Source: Gemmatimonadota bacterium
Lineage (GTDB): Bacteria > Latescibacterota > UBA2968 > UBA8231
Reading direction: 5' to 3'
Length of the DNA: 64,000 bases
Assembly: GCA_018660835.1 (NCBI GenBank)
Contig: JABJJN010000074.1
Coordinates: forward strand, 186,001-250,000
Shown here: positions 16,557-25,198 of the stretch, piece after piece
How positions within the stretch are numbered: the first letter of the stretch is position 1
How the letters are laid out: every line of letters begins with the position of its first letter
The notes under the pieces: model-generated
Database searches by the model: none
Seen by the model: only the letters and a program-made list of their open reading frames with translations
Told to the model about the DNA's origin: nothing
Program-made: the position numbers and the translations under genes

Positions 16557-17819
16557 TCACCAGTTGCGGCCAGCCTCCTCCAGCAAGCTTACACACCTGT
16601 CGTGACCGGGCTTTCTCGCCACGTCGGCAGGCGTCTCCCCCTCATAGGCTTCGTACCAGAAGCGTTGCGGCGTCCTCGACCACCACAGAAACTCGTCGTG
16701 CTTCCAGGGCGTCCTTTTCTCAGGATCAACCTTGCGACTCAAGGTGCGAAGGGTTGGATCGGCGCCGTGACGTAGCAACAGGCGGACCATTTCCGGGTTT
16801 CCTCCCCGAGCCGCCATGTGCAGGGGCGTCTGGCCACCCAACTCTGGGTTGCTGTCGATCATGGGTTCATCGTCCAAGCCGCTGTGAGTGCGGATGTTGA
16901 CGTCCCCTCCTGCGTGGATAACACTCAGAACCTTCAGCAGTGCCTTGCCACCGACGGCGGTGTGTAGCCATGTGTGACCATCCCCCGGCCACTGCGTACT
17001 GAAGTCCACGCCGCTGTCGAGGATGAAGGCAAAGGTCTCCTCGTTGGTATTGCTGAAGTTGGGCATGTTGATCTGGAAGCCGACATCGAGCAGGACCTCT
17101 GTTACATCGACATTGTTTCCGGGCCAGGGCGTACCAAAATCCCAACCATTCCTGAGCGGCACGCCCCCGGACTCGGCCAGCAGTCGCACAAGTTCCGGAT
17201 CCCCCACGTGAACGCTGGCCAGATACAGTCCGCAGCCGCGCATGACGTCGCCTGAGTCGAGATAGACACTCCGAGAGGCGGTCTCGGCACGTGCCAGTTT
17301 CGGGTGGTCTTCAAGCAGTCGACGCAAGCTTGGCAGATCGCCGGACAGAAAAGCACGATGCCATAACAGCGTCGTGTCGCCGTCGGCGAGGCCATCGATC
17401 TCAGCGGCAAATCGCAGTCCTCGTTGGCGCAGAGCAGCAACGAGTTCCTCGTGGCCCTGAGAGAAGGCCATGTCGAGTGGCGTGCCCATAGGCTGGCCGC
17501 CAGCGGTCCATTGCGCCGGGTTCGTACGGTGTTCAGGATCTGCACCCTGCTCGATGAGTAGATCGAACATCGCCGCGTCGGCGCCCATCCATGCACAGTG
17601 ATGGAGAACTCGTGCAGTGCTGCCATTTTCTGCGTCGAGATCGACACCCAGTTTTAGCAGCAACTGCACAGTCTCGAATCGAGACTCTCCGGCAGCGGCA
17701 AAGAGCAATGGATTGCTGTTGGCACCGGTGACATTGAGCAAATCTGGTTGATCGGCCAGGATCTCCCGGACGCGGGCGGTCTCGCCCGCCTCCGCAGCTG
17801 TGATCAGTTCTTCAACCAT
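16557..17819 (-). CDS. Ankyrin-repeat protein
   Basis: This 420-residue protein consists of ankyrin repeats. Clear units include LLFAAAGESRFETVQLLLKLGVDLD near the N-terminus, GTPLDMAFSQGHEELVAAL, and TPLHMAARGGNPEMVRLLLRHGADPT in the C-terminal half, followed by a final unit around GETPADVARKPGHDRCVSLL. No signal peptide or enzymatic domain is evident. It probably mediates protein contacts; no partner is suggested by the neighbours. Confidence 0.88.
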   Translation of the reverse strand: MVEELITAAEAGETARVREILADQPDLLNVTGANSNPLLFAAAGESRFETVQLLLKLGVDLDAENGSTARVLHHCAWMGADAAMFDLLIEQGADPEHRTNPAQWTAGGQPMGTPLDMAFSQGHEELVAALRQRGLRFAAEIDGLADGDTTLLWHRAFLSGDLPSLRRLLEDHPKLARAETASRSVYLDSGDVMRGCGLYLASVHVGDPELVRLLAESGGVPLRNGWDFGTPWPGNNVDVTEVLLDVGFQINMPNFSNTNEETFAFILDSGVDFSTQWPGDGHTWLHTAVGGKALLKVLSVIHAGGDVNIRTHSGLDDEPMIDSNPELGGQTPLHMAARGGNPEMVRLLLRHGADPTLRTLSRKVDPEKRTPWKHDEFLWWSRTPQRFWYEAYEGETPADVARKPGHDRCVSLLEEAGRNW

Positions 17820-17871
17820 CGATTGAGTGTTCCCCTTGGCCCCTTCCGACGATGCCAGCGCCAGACTCCTT

Positions 17872-18528
17872 CTACTTATCTGCCTCTGAACCGAAATCGA
17901 TGATATCTGTTCCCTTTGTGTAGGGCTTCGTCACGTACTCAGAAATCGATTTCATCTTGTTGACGATCTCACTGACCCGCGTACCAGCATCGCGGATGCC
18001 TTGCAGCTTCTCTTTGATGTCGTCATCGAGGGGCTTCGTAAGTAGCAACTGGATCTGCCCGGACATGACGGCGAGGGGGTTGTTGATTTCGTGTGCCGCC
18101 GCCCCGGCCGTCTGCATCAGAACTCTGTTGCGTTCGGCTTCGATGAGTCGGTTCCACATCCCCACCACCCGGGTCCCCACAGTCAATCGGGCCTGAAGCT
18201 CGTTCTTGCTGAAGGGTTTGGTCACGTAGTCATCGGCCCCCTCCTGCAACCCCACGACGATGTCGTCCTCGTGATCCTGTGACGTAACAAAGATGATGTA
18301 GGGCATCATGGATCCCCCAACTGCGCGCACACGGCGACAGACCTCTATGCCATCCACTTCTGGCATGAGCCAGTCGAGAATGGCCAGTTGTGGAGCATCC
18401 GGTTGCTGCAGGATCTCCCAGGCCTCTGCACCGTTGCTACACGAGACCATCTCGTGACCCCACTGCGCAAGATAACCTTGCAACAACATGGTCGTCGTTG
18501 GACTGTCTTCCGCTACCAGAATCCGCAT
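17872..18528 (-). CDS. Response regulator with HisKA dimerisation helices but no kinase ATPase domain
   Basis: The ATG at 18528 begins directly at the receiver domain (MRILVAEDS), giving 218 residues; the longer frame adds 78 residues without domain character. The receiver is complete: D8, phospho-acceptor D52 (LAILDWLMPEVDG) and K104 (YVTKPF). After a linker comes a histidine-kinase dimerisation segment with H146 in AAHEINNPLAV and a second helix ending near 200. The protein stops there, where a HATPase_c domain would normally begin. It may be a phosphotransfer adaptor that lets another kinase's phosphate pass between D52 and H146, or a truncated hybrid kinase. Confidence 0.8.
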   Translation of the reverse strand: MRILVAEDSPTTTMLLQGYLAQWGHEMVSCSNGAEAWEILQQPDAPQLAILDWLMPEVDGIEVCRRVRAVGGSMMPYIIFVTSQDHEDDIVVGLQEGADDYVTKPFSKNELQARLTVGTRVVGMWNRLIEAERNRVLMQTAGAAAHEINNPLAVMSGQIQLLLTKPLDDDIKEKLQGIRDAGTRVSEIVNKMKSISEYVTKPYTKGTDIIDFGSEADK

Positions 18529-18547
18529 TCGCCTCTGTCTCCTACCA

Positions 18548-19549
18548 TCAAGATGTTCCTTCGAAACGAGTGTCGTCGTACTCTGCGAGGGGCGACTCGA
18601 CACCCACCGCGGTCGCCGCCGTCTCGAGCACTTCACGATGCGTGTCTGAAATAGGAATTCCATCGCGAGCATAATCGACTTCCATCCGCGCCTCGATATT
18701 GCCCGGTAGTTCAGCCTCTGTGTGGCCAGGAAATGGATCGGCTGCACGGCACTCACGCACAAAACGATCCATCTGCGTCAGGAACTCTTCCTCATCCATG
18801 AAAGCGTCGACAGCAAAGGCGGCGAAAAACCCGCCTTGAGTCGACTCCCACTGCGATGCCGGTGGAATTCGATCGGCATTCCAGATGCCGGTGAGGATGC
18901 CGCCAAGGACATGCGTTACGGCGCCCAATCCCAGTTGTTTGAAAAAGAGGAAGGGCATACGCTCAAAGTCTTCCTCGCTCCAGTCGACGAACCTCGCTGC
19001 CATGTCAAGCACGAGAGGCGGCTGGTCCCTTGCGGGGAAGGCGATACTCATCGGTGAGCCAGCATTGGCCGCGTCAAGAATCATCCCCTGTCGCTGCCAT
19101 CGATGAGAAGACACGGCGATCCCGATGCAGCCTTCTGCAGCAGCGATACGAGAGTATTTGCCCGCCGCCCCAAAGTGGTAGTGATTGCCCGTTGTCGCTG
19201 CCGCCAGCCCCTGTTCGGCAGCTGCTGTCGCAACAAAACGAGCTGCCTCGTTCGACGGTAGATGCCCCATGCCTCCATCGCCATCATAGACGCGAACTGC
19301 ACCCCGCGAGGATACCACCTGTATGTCAGGCTGAGGATTGACCTTGTCCTCGAGCATCATGCGCACGTAACCACCGAGCCGCCAAGTTCCGTGACTCACG
19401 ACCCCGCGCAGATCGGTAGCCACCAGCAGTTCGGCCATCGTCACGGCGTCTGCACCACGCATGCCAACACCGACGAAGAGTCTTTGAACAAACGCCCGCA
19501 GAGCATCTGGTGGCACGCGAATTCCAGCTTCAGGTGGCAGATTACCCAA
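18548..19549 (-). CDS. Ldh family (malate/L-lactate/ureidoglycolate) oxidoreductase
   Basis: The 333-residue protein belongs to the NAD(P)-dependent type 2 malate/lactate dehydrogenase family, unrelated to the Rossmann LDH. Motifs include DLRGVVSHGTWRL with the catalytic histidine, GNHYHFGAAGKYSRIA, and the LVLDMA strand. The C-terminal LAEYDDTRFEG is conserved in position. It begins 9 bases after the pseudouridine synthase stop. The 2-oxo or 2-hydroxy acid substrate is not evident. Confidence 0.85.
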   Translation of the reverse strand: MGNLPPEAGIRVPPDALRAFVQRLFVGVGMRGADAVTMAELLVATDLRGVVSHGTWRLGGYVRMMLEDKVNPQPDIQVVSSRGAVRVYDGDGGMGHLPSNEAARFVATAAAEQGLAAATTGNHYHFGAAGKYSRIAAAEGCIGIAVSSHRWQRQGMILDAANAGSPMSIAFPARDQPPLVLDMAARFVDWSEEDFERMPFLFFKQLGLGAVTHVLGGILTGIWNADRIPPASQWESTQGGFFAAFAVDAFMDEEEFLTQMDRFVRECRAADPFPGHTEAELPGNIEARMEVDYARDGIPISDTHREVLETAATAVGVESPLAEYDDTRFEGTS

Positions 19550-19558
19550 TTGCTTTGA

Positions 19559-20266
19559 TCACTTCATGAGTGCAGTGAAAGAGCTGGGCATCCCCGCCTC
19601 GAAAGTCATTTCCTCCTTCGACCAGGGATGTATCAAGCTCAGGGAAGCAGAATGGAGAGCCAGCCGCTTGATGGATCTCTCTTCTTTCCTGCCATACTGC
19701 TTGTCCCCAACCACGTGATGATGCGCGTCGGCAAAGTGAACTCGGATCTGGTTTTTTCTACCCGTGAGCAGATCAATTTCAAGCAGCGAATATTGGGTCG
19801 ATTCCTTCAGGACTTTGTAGCCCGTCTTCGCCAGTTTCCCCTGGGTGGGGTCTTTGACAGAATACATTCTGTGGACAGCATTCTCAGCCAGATAAGAGCT
19901 GATGACGCCCTCTTCTTGATCGAGTTTTCCGTGAACAACAGCGAAATACTTCTTCTGAAAGGTCGACCACTCATCCTGTAGAAAACGTTTAGCAGCTTCG
20001 TTCTTGGCAAACACGATGACGCCTGATGTATCCCTGTCCAGGCGGTGCACGATAAACAGCCGATTCTTGGATTTGTGATCTCCTTTTCGTACGTAGTCGG
20101 TCAGCAGAAAGTAGGCCGTGTTTTCGCGAACTCGGTTCGTGCTCACCGTCAGTAGACCACTCACCTTATCAACCACCAGGATATCGTGATCCTCATAGAG
20201 GACCGGGACACCCCTCGGCTGAAATCGTTTGGGAGGGCGCTTGAATGTTTTTCGATTAGGTGGCAT
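19559..20266 (-). CDS. RluA-family RNA pseudouridine synthase
   Basis: The 235-residue protein carries HRLDRDTSGVIVFAKN, the RluA active-site motif with the catalytic aspartate, followed by KKYFAVVHG and TGRKNQIRVHFA. There is no N-terminal S4 domain; a basic leader (KTFKRPPKRFQPRG) precedes VLYEDHDILVVDKVSGLL. It isomerises uridines in rRNA or tRNA. Its composition is clearly less GC-rich than the region, as for the SDR gene at 15772, which suggests a different history. Confidence 0.9.
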   Translation of the reverse strand: MPPNRKTFKRPPKRFQPRGVPVLYEDHDILVVDKVSGLLTVSTNRVRENTAYFLLTDYVRKGDHKSKNRLFIVHRLDRDTSGVIVFAKNEAAKRFLQDEWSTFQKKYFAVVHGKLDQEEGVISSYLAENAVHRMYSVKDPTQGKLAKTGYKVLKESTQYSLLEIDLLTGRKNQIRVHFADAHHHVVGDKQYGRKEERSIKRLALHSASLSLIHPWSKEEMTFEAGMPSSFTALMK

Positions 20267-20356
20267 TGGATAGGCGCCAATATACTGAAAGTTTCCAGGG
20301 ACTCACTTGTCGTATCAGAATACTTGCTGCTGCGACTCTTGCGGGGCGCCGCGTTG

Positions 20357-21172
20357 TTAGGCGTCTTCCACCAGATAGCGCATCAAGACCTGCAGATAAT
20401 CCAGCTTGGCCAGCAACACCGGAAGGGGCGCCTTTGACTCCCCCGGGATTTCCAGATTCAACAAGCCCTCGTAGCGCAGAGCCTTCAAGCCTCCTATGAC
20501 CGCCGACCAGTCAACGTTGCCTCGGCCGAAGGGCATCATGTGCTGGTCTGTCTTGCCCTCATTGTCCGCCAGATGCATCGCCTTGAGCCGATCACCAGCC
20601 TGGCGCAGAAAGTGGCCCTGGTCGCCGCCTGCCATGTTCAGGTGTCCCGTATCCAGGCAGATACCCAACCGTGGGCTGTCCACGGCCTTGATGATCGAGA
20701 GCAACTGCTCCACTTCTGGTGTGCCCGGCACATTCTCAAGACACAATGTGAAGTCGGTCCCCTGTAAATGTGTGCACAATTGTCCCAAGGCCTGGGTCTG
20801 GGTGTCGAGTACCGCAGCAGGCGACTGCTGCTGCCGACGCATCTGATTGCCCCCCGGGTGCAGGACCCCAGCCTTCACACCGGTGGCGAGATACAAGTCC
20901 AACCAGCGTTTCAGATCATCGATTACTTCTGCCTGATTCTCGGCACAGATATCTACCGTGAGCCACAGATGACCCTGGGGAAAATGAACGCCGCGCTCCA
21001 GCGCATACGCCGCGAATTCCTTCCCCGTTTTTTCCGGGTCACCCCGGCCCAATAGCTCTTCGCCGTGTTCGCTGGACAACTCCAGGTGGAACCACTGCCT
21101 GGACGCGAACAGCTCGACCATCTGCTCGGGACTGGCGCTGCGGAAGTACTGTGTCCATACACCCGGTTTCAT
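20357..21172 (-). CDS. Sugar phosphate isomerase/epimerase family TIM barrel (A)
   Basis: The 271-residue protein has the xylose-isomerase-like TIM barrel (AP endonuclease 2 superfamily). Metal-site strands are visible: CLENVPGTPE (Glu), LGICLDTGHLNMAG (Asp/His), AMHLADNEGKTDQHMMPFGRGNVDW (His/Asp) and LLNLEIPGE. It starts inside the stop of the next upstream gene (ATGA overlap), so the two barrels are coexpressed. The substrate is unknown; ketose epimerases and inosose isomerases share the fold. Confidence 0.85.
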   Translation of the reverse strand: MKPGVWTQYFRSASPEQMVELFASRQWFHLELSSEHGEELLGRGDPEKTGKEFAAYALERGVHFPQGHLWLTVDICAENQAEVIDDLKRWLDLYLATGVKAGVLHPGGNQMRRQQQSPAAVLDTQTQALGQLCTHLQGTDFTLCLENVPGTPEVEQLLSIIKAVDSPRLGICLDTGHLNMAGGDQGHFLRQAGDRLKAMHLADNEGKTDQHMMPFGRGNVDWSAVIGGLKALRYEGLLNLEIPGESKAPLPVLLAKLDYLQVLMRYLVEDA

Positions 21173-22053
21173 TGGCTGTCCGTCACCATGCCCACCAGGC
21201 GGCGCAGATTGTCATGCCCCATCTGCAGAGCCATCAGCACATCTTCGATCCCCTCGAACTCGATGGAGAGCACTCCTGAATACCCCTCTCTGTTCATGAT
21301 GGCCAAACACTGGGCAACTGCCACATTGCCATGGCCGATGATGGCGCCACGCAGATAGTTGCCAGCCCGTGTCTCGAACCACCCCTGTCCCGGCGAGACC
21401 TGCGTTCCGGGCTTCACATGGAAATCCTTGGCGTGACAGTGAAAGGCGTAGGGCATGAGTCGCCCCACCGCCGTCGCCGGATCGTCGTCGGCGCAGAGGA
21501 AGTTTCCCATGTCGACGAGGACACCGAAATTCGGATGATCGACGGCGGTAACCAGTTGCTCCACGCGGACGCTCTCCTGGCAGAAGCGGCCATGGTTTTC
21601 GACCATGGTCTTGATGCCCTTCTCCATCGCGTATTCGGTGACCCCCCGGCAGCCCTGAGCCAGACGCGGGATGGCCGCCGCGAAACTCTTCGGGCCCACG
21701 TGATCGGCTGACCAGCCGCCGGTGGCATCGTGCCGCATGCCGGGTACCCCGAGGATCTCGGCGATATCGACTTCACCTTGCACGCGCGCGATCTCGGCCT
21801 GCAGATCACCACCTGATCCGTTGAGGAAATCTGCCGCAATGGTATAGTTGGCGATTCCAATCCCCACACGGGACGCTTCCTCACGAAGCTCGGCGGCAAA
21901 ATCCGGCAGTGTCTTGTCCTCAGGCACGGAGATGGTGGAAAACTCGATGACATCGAAGCCGATCTCTTTCGCTGCGGCAATGATTTCGATCTGTGTCATG
22001 TCGCCGGAACGCACGAGGCGGCTGAAGCTGTAGGAGCTGACGCCGATGATCAT
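21169..22053 (-). CDS. Sugar phosphate isomerase/epimerase family TIM barrel (B)
   Basis: A second 294-residue xylose-isomerase-like barrel begins with IIGVSSYSFSRL. Metal-site strands include MVENHGRF, FGVLVDMGNF, FHCHAKDFHVKPG and LSIEFEG. It is only distantly similar to barrel A downstream and overlaps it by 4 bases. A pair of different barrels in one operon could act in sequence on one polyol or sugar acid, together with the Gfo-type dehydrogenases of the window; that link is inferred. Confidence 0.87.
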   Translation of the reverse strand: MIIGVSSYSFSRLVRSGDMTQIEIIAAAKEIGFDVIEFSTISVPEDKTLPDFAAELREEASRVGIGIANYTIAADFLNGSGGDLQAEIARVQGEVDIAEILGVPGMRHDATGGWSADHVGPKSFAAAIPRLAQGCRGVTEYAMEKGIKTMVENHGRFCQESVRVEQLVTAVDHPNFGVLVDMGNFLCADDDPATAVGRLMPYAFHCHAKDFHVKPGTQVSPGQGWFETRAGNYLRGAIIGHGNVAVAQCLAIMNREGYSGVLSIEFEGIEDVLMALQMGHDNLRRLVGMVTDSQ

Positions 22054-22128
22054 GGCTTACACATTCTTTCGGTGTGAGGAAGTGGTTTTGATGGCGGACG
22101 GTGACGGCGGTGGCGTGGGTGGGTCTCT

Positions 22129-22151
22129 AACAAGAAGCTTGTACAAGAAGC
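22129..22151. repeat. Short direct repeat ACAAGAAGC x2
   Basis: Two identical nine-base copies of ACAAGAAGC are separated by TTGT just downstream of the PhyH stop, within the 111-base gap before the isomerase pair. The segment also reads as a partly palindromic string. No larger mobile element is associated. Confidence 0.4.
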
Positions 22152-22164
22152 GGCCTGCGTTCCA

Positions 22165-22968
22165 CTACAGCGCGAGATTGTCTTCGTCGTAGAAGTCATT
22201 GTGCTGTTTGTTGTGGAAGTCGTGTCCCCAGACCGCGCGAAATGCCGTTTGACGCTTCGGTGGCATCGCCGCCACAACTTCAGCTGGCAGGTTCATCTTG
22301 TGCCACTGCGCAAGATAGCTGCAATAACAGTTAAAGATCGCCAGTCGGTCCTGGGAAGCATCCTTCCATTCAGTGCCCACATGCCAGCAACTCTCTGAAA
22401 AGATGAGCACCGATCCAGGCGGACACTCATACTCTTCGTAGACGGACGGATCAAACGCACGGAATCGTTCGGGCACGGGGAATGAGGCTTTGTGCGAACC
22501 TGACAGAATCGGTGTGCCGCCACCCTTCTTCACCTCATTCAACTCCCACACAACGCGCGTCAGTCCGGACCAGATACGCCCGTTGATCATGCGATAGGCC
22601 ATGGCGCCGTCGAGGGGTCCGCAATGTGGCGGCGAACCGGCCTCGCCCAATTTGCGAACGTGTGCGAAGCTGCTTTCACAGCGAAAACCCCATGCATCGT
22701 CACCCTGGTCGGGTGCGAGGATGTCTCGCAGTACACCTGTAATGGCGGGGTGATCGACCAACTCCTGCGCCGGCCCGGCAACGGAGTATCGTTCATACTC
22801 GGCAAGTGACTCTGGTGTGTTGCGCAGAGCCAGAACATGCTCACGCAACTGTTGCAGGAGCCCCTCTTCCAAGACACCGGGGAGCAGCACCCATCCCTTC
22901 AGATCAAAGAGAAACTTCTGTTCTTCCGTCATCGCAACAGGGTCAGCTGTGCTTTCAATGACCGTCAT
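22165..22968 (-). CDS. PhyH-family dioxygenase (variant metal site)
   Basis: The 267-residue protein has the PhyH core: KGWVLLPGVLEEGLLQQL at the start, GRIWSGLTRVVWELNEV, GGGTPILSGSHKASFPVP, a PPGSVLIFSE strand and CWHVGTEW with the distal histidine. Where the usual HxD iron motif is expected the sequence reads PPHCGPLDG, with His but no Asp two residues on, a layout that may mark a separate subfamily. It precedes the isomerase pair by about 110 bases. Substrate unknown. Confidence 0.82.
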   Translation of the reverse strand: MTVIESTADPVAMTEEQKFLFDLKGWVLLPGVLEEGLLQQLREHVLALRNTPESLAEYERYSVAGPAQELVDHPAITGVLRDILAPDQGDDAWGFRCESSFAHVRKLGEAGSPPHCGPLDGAMAYRMINGRIWSGLTRVVWELNEVKKGGGTPILSGSHKASFPVPERFRAFDPSVYEEYECPPGSVLIFSESCWHVGTEWKDASQDRLAIFNCYCSYLAQWHKMNLPAEVVAAMPPKRQTAFRAVWGHDFHNKQHNDFYDEDNLAL

Positions 22969-23024
22969 CGGTTGTCAACCTTCGCTGGAGTTTGGATGTG
23001 ACGCTTAGCGGATCGCACCTTGGG

Positions 23025-24503
23025 TCAGTTCCCCCGTCTGGCCAGGGCGGTCTGGGCCCAGAACCGCAGGTATTCGCTGTCTTCGCCTTGGGCAGTTTGC
23101 AGTGGGGCGATCAACTCGTCGGGTAGATCTCCCCATTTGGCCAGGGCGGACGCCGCATTTTCTCGTAAGGGATCTTTGCCTAAGGACCAGGCCGTCACCG
23201 GGCGAGTATCGGTCAGGGCTGCGGCCAATGCTCCGGCGACACGGCCATTTGGCGTGGGGATATTGCCCAAGGCCTGAGCGGCATTTCGCGCGACCCATTC
23301 GTTGGGATCCGCCAGGGCGGCGATCAGATCCATTGAGGCACTGCCGGCGTTCAGGCCAATGCAGCCCAAGGTCGCGATCGCGGCGGCCCGGACATACCAG
23401 TCCGGGTGATCCAACACGGCACCCAGTACCGGGACAGCTGTGCCGTCGGCAGCGGCCGTGCTGCCGGCGGCGGCCAGGCCGAAGGTCAGATCGAGCTGGC
23501 TGGGGTTGGTGAAGTCGCCGCGTTGAAGGTTCGTTTCCCATTTTTCGGCTGCTTCCTTTTTCAGTCCCTCTAACAACAGCGGCACACCGTCGGCAGCGCC
23601 GGAGCCCAAAGCATAGGCAGCGTTGAGGCGAACCACTTCGTCCGCGTCGGTCAGAGCGGCGGCCAAGGCCGTGGCGGCAGGCTGGGCCGCCGGGCCATAG
23701 AGGCCGAGTTGGTCGGCTGCGCGTCTGCGTTTGACCGGTTCCGCACTTTTCAGACCTTCGATCTCGTCAAGACTTGGAGTACCGGCAGCATACGGGAAGT
23801 CATCCTTGCCACCTTGATACCAGTGCCACATATGCTGCCACAGATTGCGGTGCGGGAAGAGTGGGTTCTCCCTGGGGACCCAGTGGGGATCTGTATGATC
23901 CCACGTCGGCTCGCGAGGCTCTTCGGTGCGGTTGTACAGGAACTTGAGCATGAAGCGCATACGGTCGCTGGTATTGGCGGTGGCCCGGTGCCAGACCTCG
24001 TAGTGGGTGATGACCACGGTACCGGCTTCGACGTGCAGATTGATGCCCGGCAGATCCGGCCTCGGCTCCATGTAGTACTGCGTTCCCGGCAGGACGGCAG
24101 TGGGACCCATTCCGGGACTGACCTCCTGCGGATAGTAAAGGAGTAGCAAAGTGCGAGTGCGGTGGTAGCGCATATTGCCGCCTATGGGATAGTCCTTGTG
24201 CCAGCCTTGTGCATCCTTGCCGGGCCCCCAATTGTGGCAGGCACAGTGGCGGTCTCGCACTGAGTTGGCGCCCACAAGGCTGGTCAGCGCACCGGTCACT
24301 TCCGGATCGGCCAGGACCTCGTTTACGCAGGGGGCATGATCGAGCAGGTCGTTGCCTGGATTGCCATGGTTCTTGATCATGGCTGTGAGGCGGTCGTAGA
24401 CGTCCTGGTGGAAGGCATCGGTCAGGTTTTTCGGTCTCAGTACCAGATAACCATTGATGACGAAGTCCTGCATGGCTTGGTCTTTGAGCAGATTGGAAGG
24501 CAT
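23025..24503 (-). CDS. PhyH-family dioxygenase fused to HEAT repeats (shorter form)
   Basis: The ATG at 24503 is chosen because it overlaps the stop of the upstream gene (TGATG); the longer frame would run into that gene. This gives 492 residues. The oxygenase part shows H102/D104 (GWHKDY) and distal H172 (YEVWHRA). The C-terminal 230 residues are alanine-rich HEAT/PBS-lyase repeats, for example AATALAAALTDADEVVRLNA and AAAIATLGCIGLNAG. It has the same architecture as the gene at 3087-4991 but is otherwise diverged. Confidence 0.84.
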   Translation of the reverse strand: MPSNLLKDQAMQDFVINGYLVLRPKNLTDAFHQDVYDRLTAMIKNHGNPGNDLLDHAPCVNEVLADPEVTGALTSLVGANSVRDRHCACHNWGPGKDAQGWHKDYPIGGNMRYHRTRTLLLLYYPQEVSPGMGPTAVLPGTQYYMEPRPDLPGINLHVEAGTVVITHYEVWHRATANTSDRMRFMLKFLYNRTEEPREPTWDHTDPHWVPRENPLFPHRNLWQHMWHWYQGGKDDFPYAAGTPSLDEIEGLKSAEPVKRRRAADQLGLYGPAAQPAATALAAALTDADEVVRLNAAYALGSGAADGVPLLLEGLKKEAAEKWETNLQRGDFTNPSQLDLTFGLAAAGSTAAADGTAVPVLGAVLDHPDWYVRAAAIATLGCIGLNAGSASMDLIAALADPNEWVARNAAQALGNIPTPNGRVAGALAAALTDTRPVTAWSLGKDPLRENAASALAKWGDLPDELIAPLQTAQGEDSEYLRFWAQTALARRGN

Positions 24504-25078
24504 CAGGACGTGGTCGACCTTTCGCGATTCGTGCTTCTCATCTTCGTGTCGACGAACTGAAACGCATACAACTTGCATGCCCGCAATTTGAAATGCAGGT
24601 GTATCGGTCGGCCGATCAGCTCGCTTACGTCGTCCTTTTCATGCCACCGGACAGGTGCGGCAATGTGGTTGCGGTCAATGTCGATCGACTCGTCCAGGGA
24701 GTACCCGTCGATGACATGGTTGTCTTCGTTGCGGATTTCCACCCACACTTGACCGAGTGCTGAGCAGTCTACGTTCAGTTGCAGCTCGCGGCCTTTGAAT
24801 GTGATCAGCGGTGTCGTGAACTCGGCGCCGGAATACGTTGCGTCGGCTGAGACAAAACCATCCAGCCGCTGGCGCAGAAGCCGCAGACCTGCTTCCTCAT
24901 GTTCGAGCACGGTGCTGTATGCATAGACGGCGACCTCATCCCATGTCTTTTCAGGAGCCAGCACGACCTGGTCCTTGATCGGTGAGTTGACGCTGAGTGT
25001 CATGCCCCCTTGGTCGGCGAACCAGCGATCATCGAGAAACAGTTGCTTGCCACTGCCGATATTGATTGCGTTGCGCAT
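24503..25078 (-). pseudogene. Internally deleted beta-propeller glycosidase-like protein
   Basis: The frame of 191 codons is open but appears to join two distant parts of a normally much longer protein. The first ~60 residues (IGSGKQLFLDDRWFADQGG ... YSTVLEHEE) match the conserved N-terminus of a family of roughly 450-500-residue GH32/GH43-like propeller proteins. The rest (RQRLDGFVSADATYSGAEF ... HFKLRACKLYAFQF) matches that family's C-terminal beta-sandwich. The propeller blades in between are missing, with the junction near residue 62 (about 24890-24900). Family recognition is from memory; an assembly collapse is also possible. Confidence 0.6.
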
Positions 25079-25184
25079 GGACTTTGTTCCAGGATGGGGT
25101 GGCGGGTACGAGGTAGAATACGAATACCAGGCGGCGTTTTCCCAACGGCACCCTCACTCAATCTCTGCAACGACCATCTAGCGT

Positions 25185-25190
25185 AAGGAG
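25185..25190 (+). promoter_or_regulatory. Ribosome binding site deciding a GTG start
   Basis: AAGGAG lies eight bases before the GTG at 25199. This strong site supports the non-ATG start of the hydrolase; no ATG lies nearby in frame. Confidence 0.75.
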
Positions 25191-25198
25191 AATAATCC

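Noticed and set aside
22129..22151. Resemblance to a site-specific recombination site
   Set aside because: The ACAAGAAGC/TTGTACAAG string is only superficially like attB-type sequences and no integrase or second site was seen.
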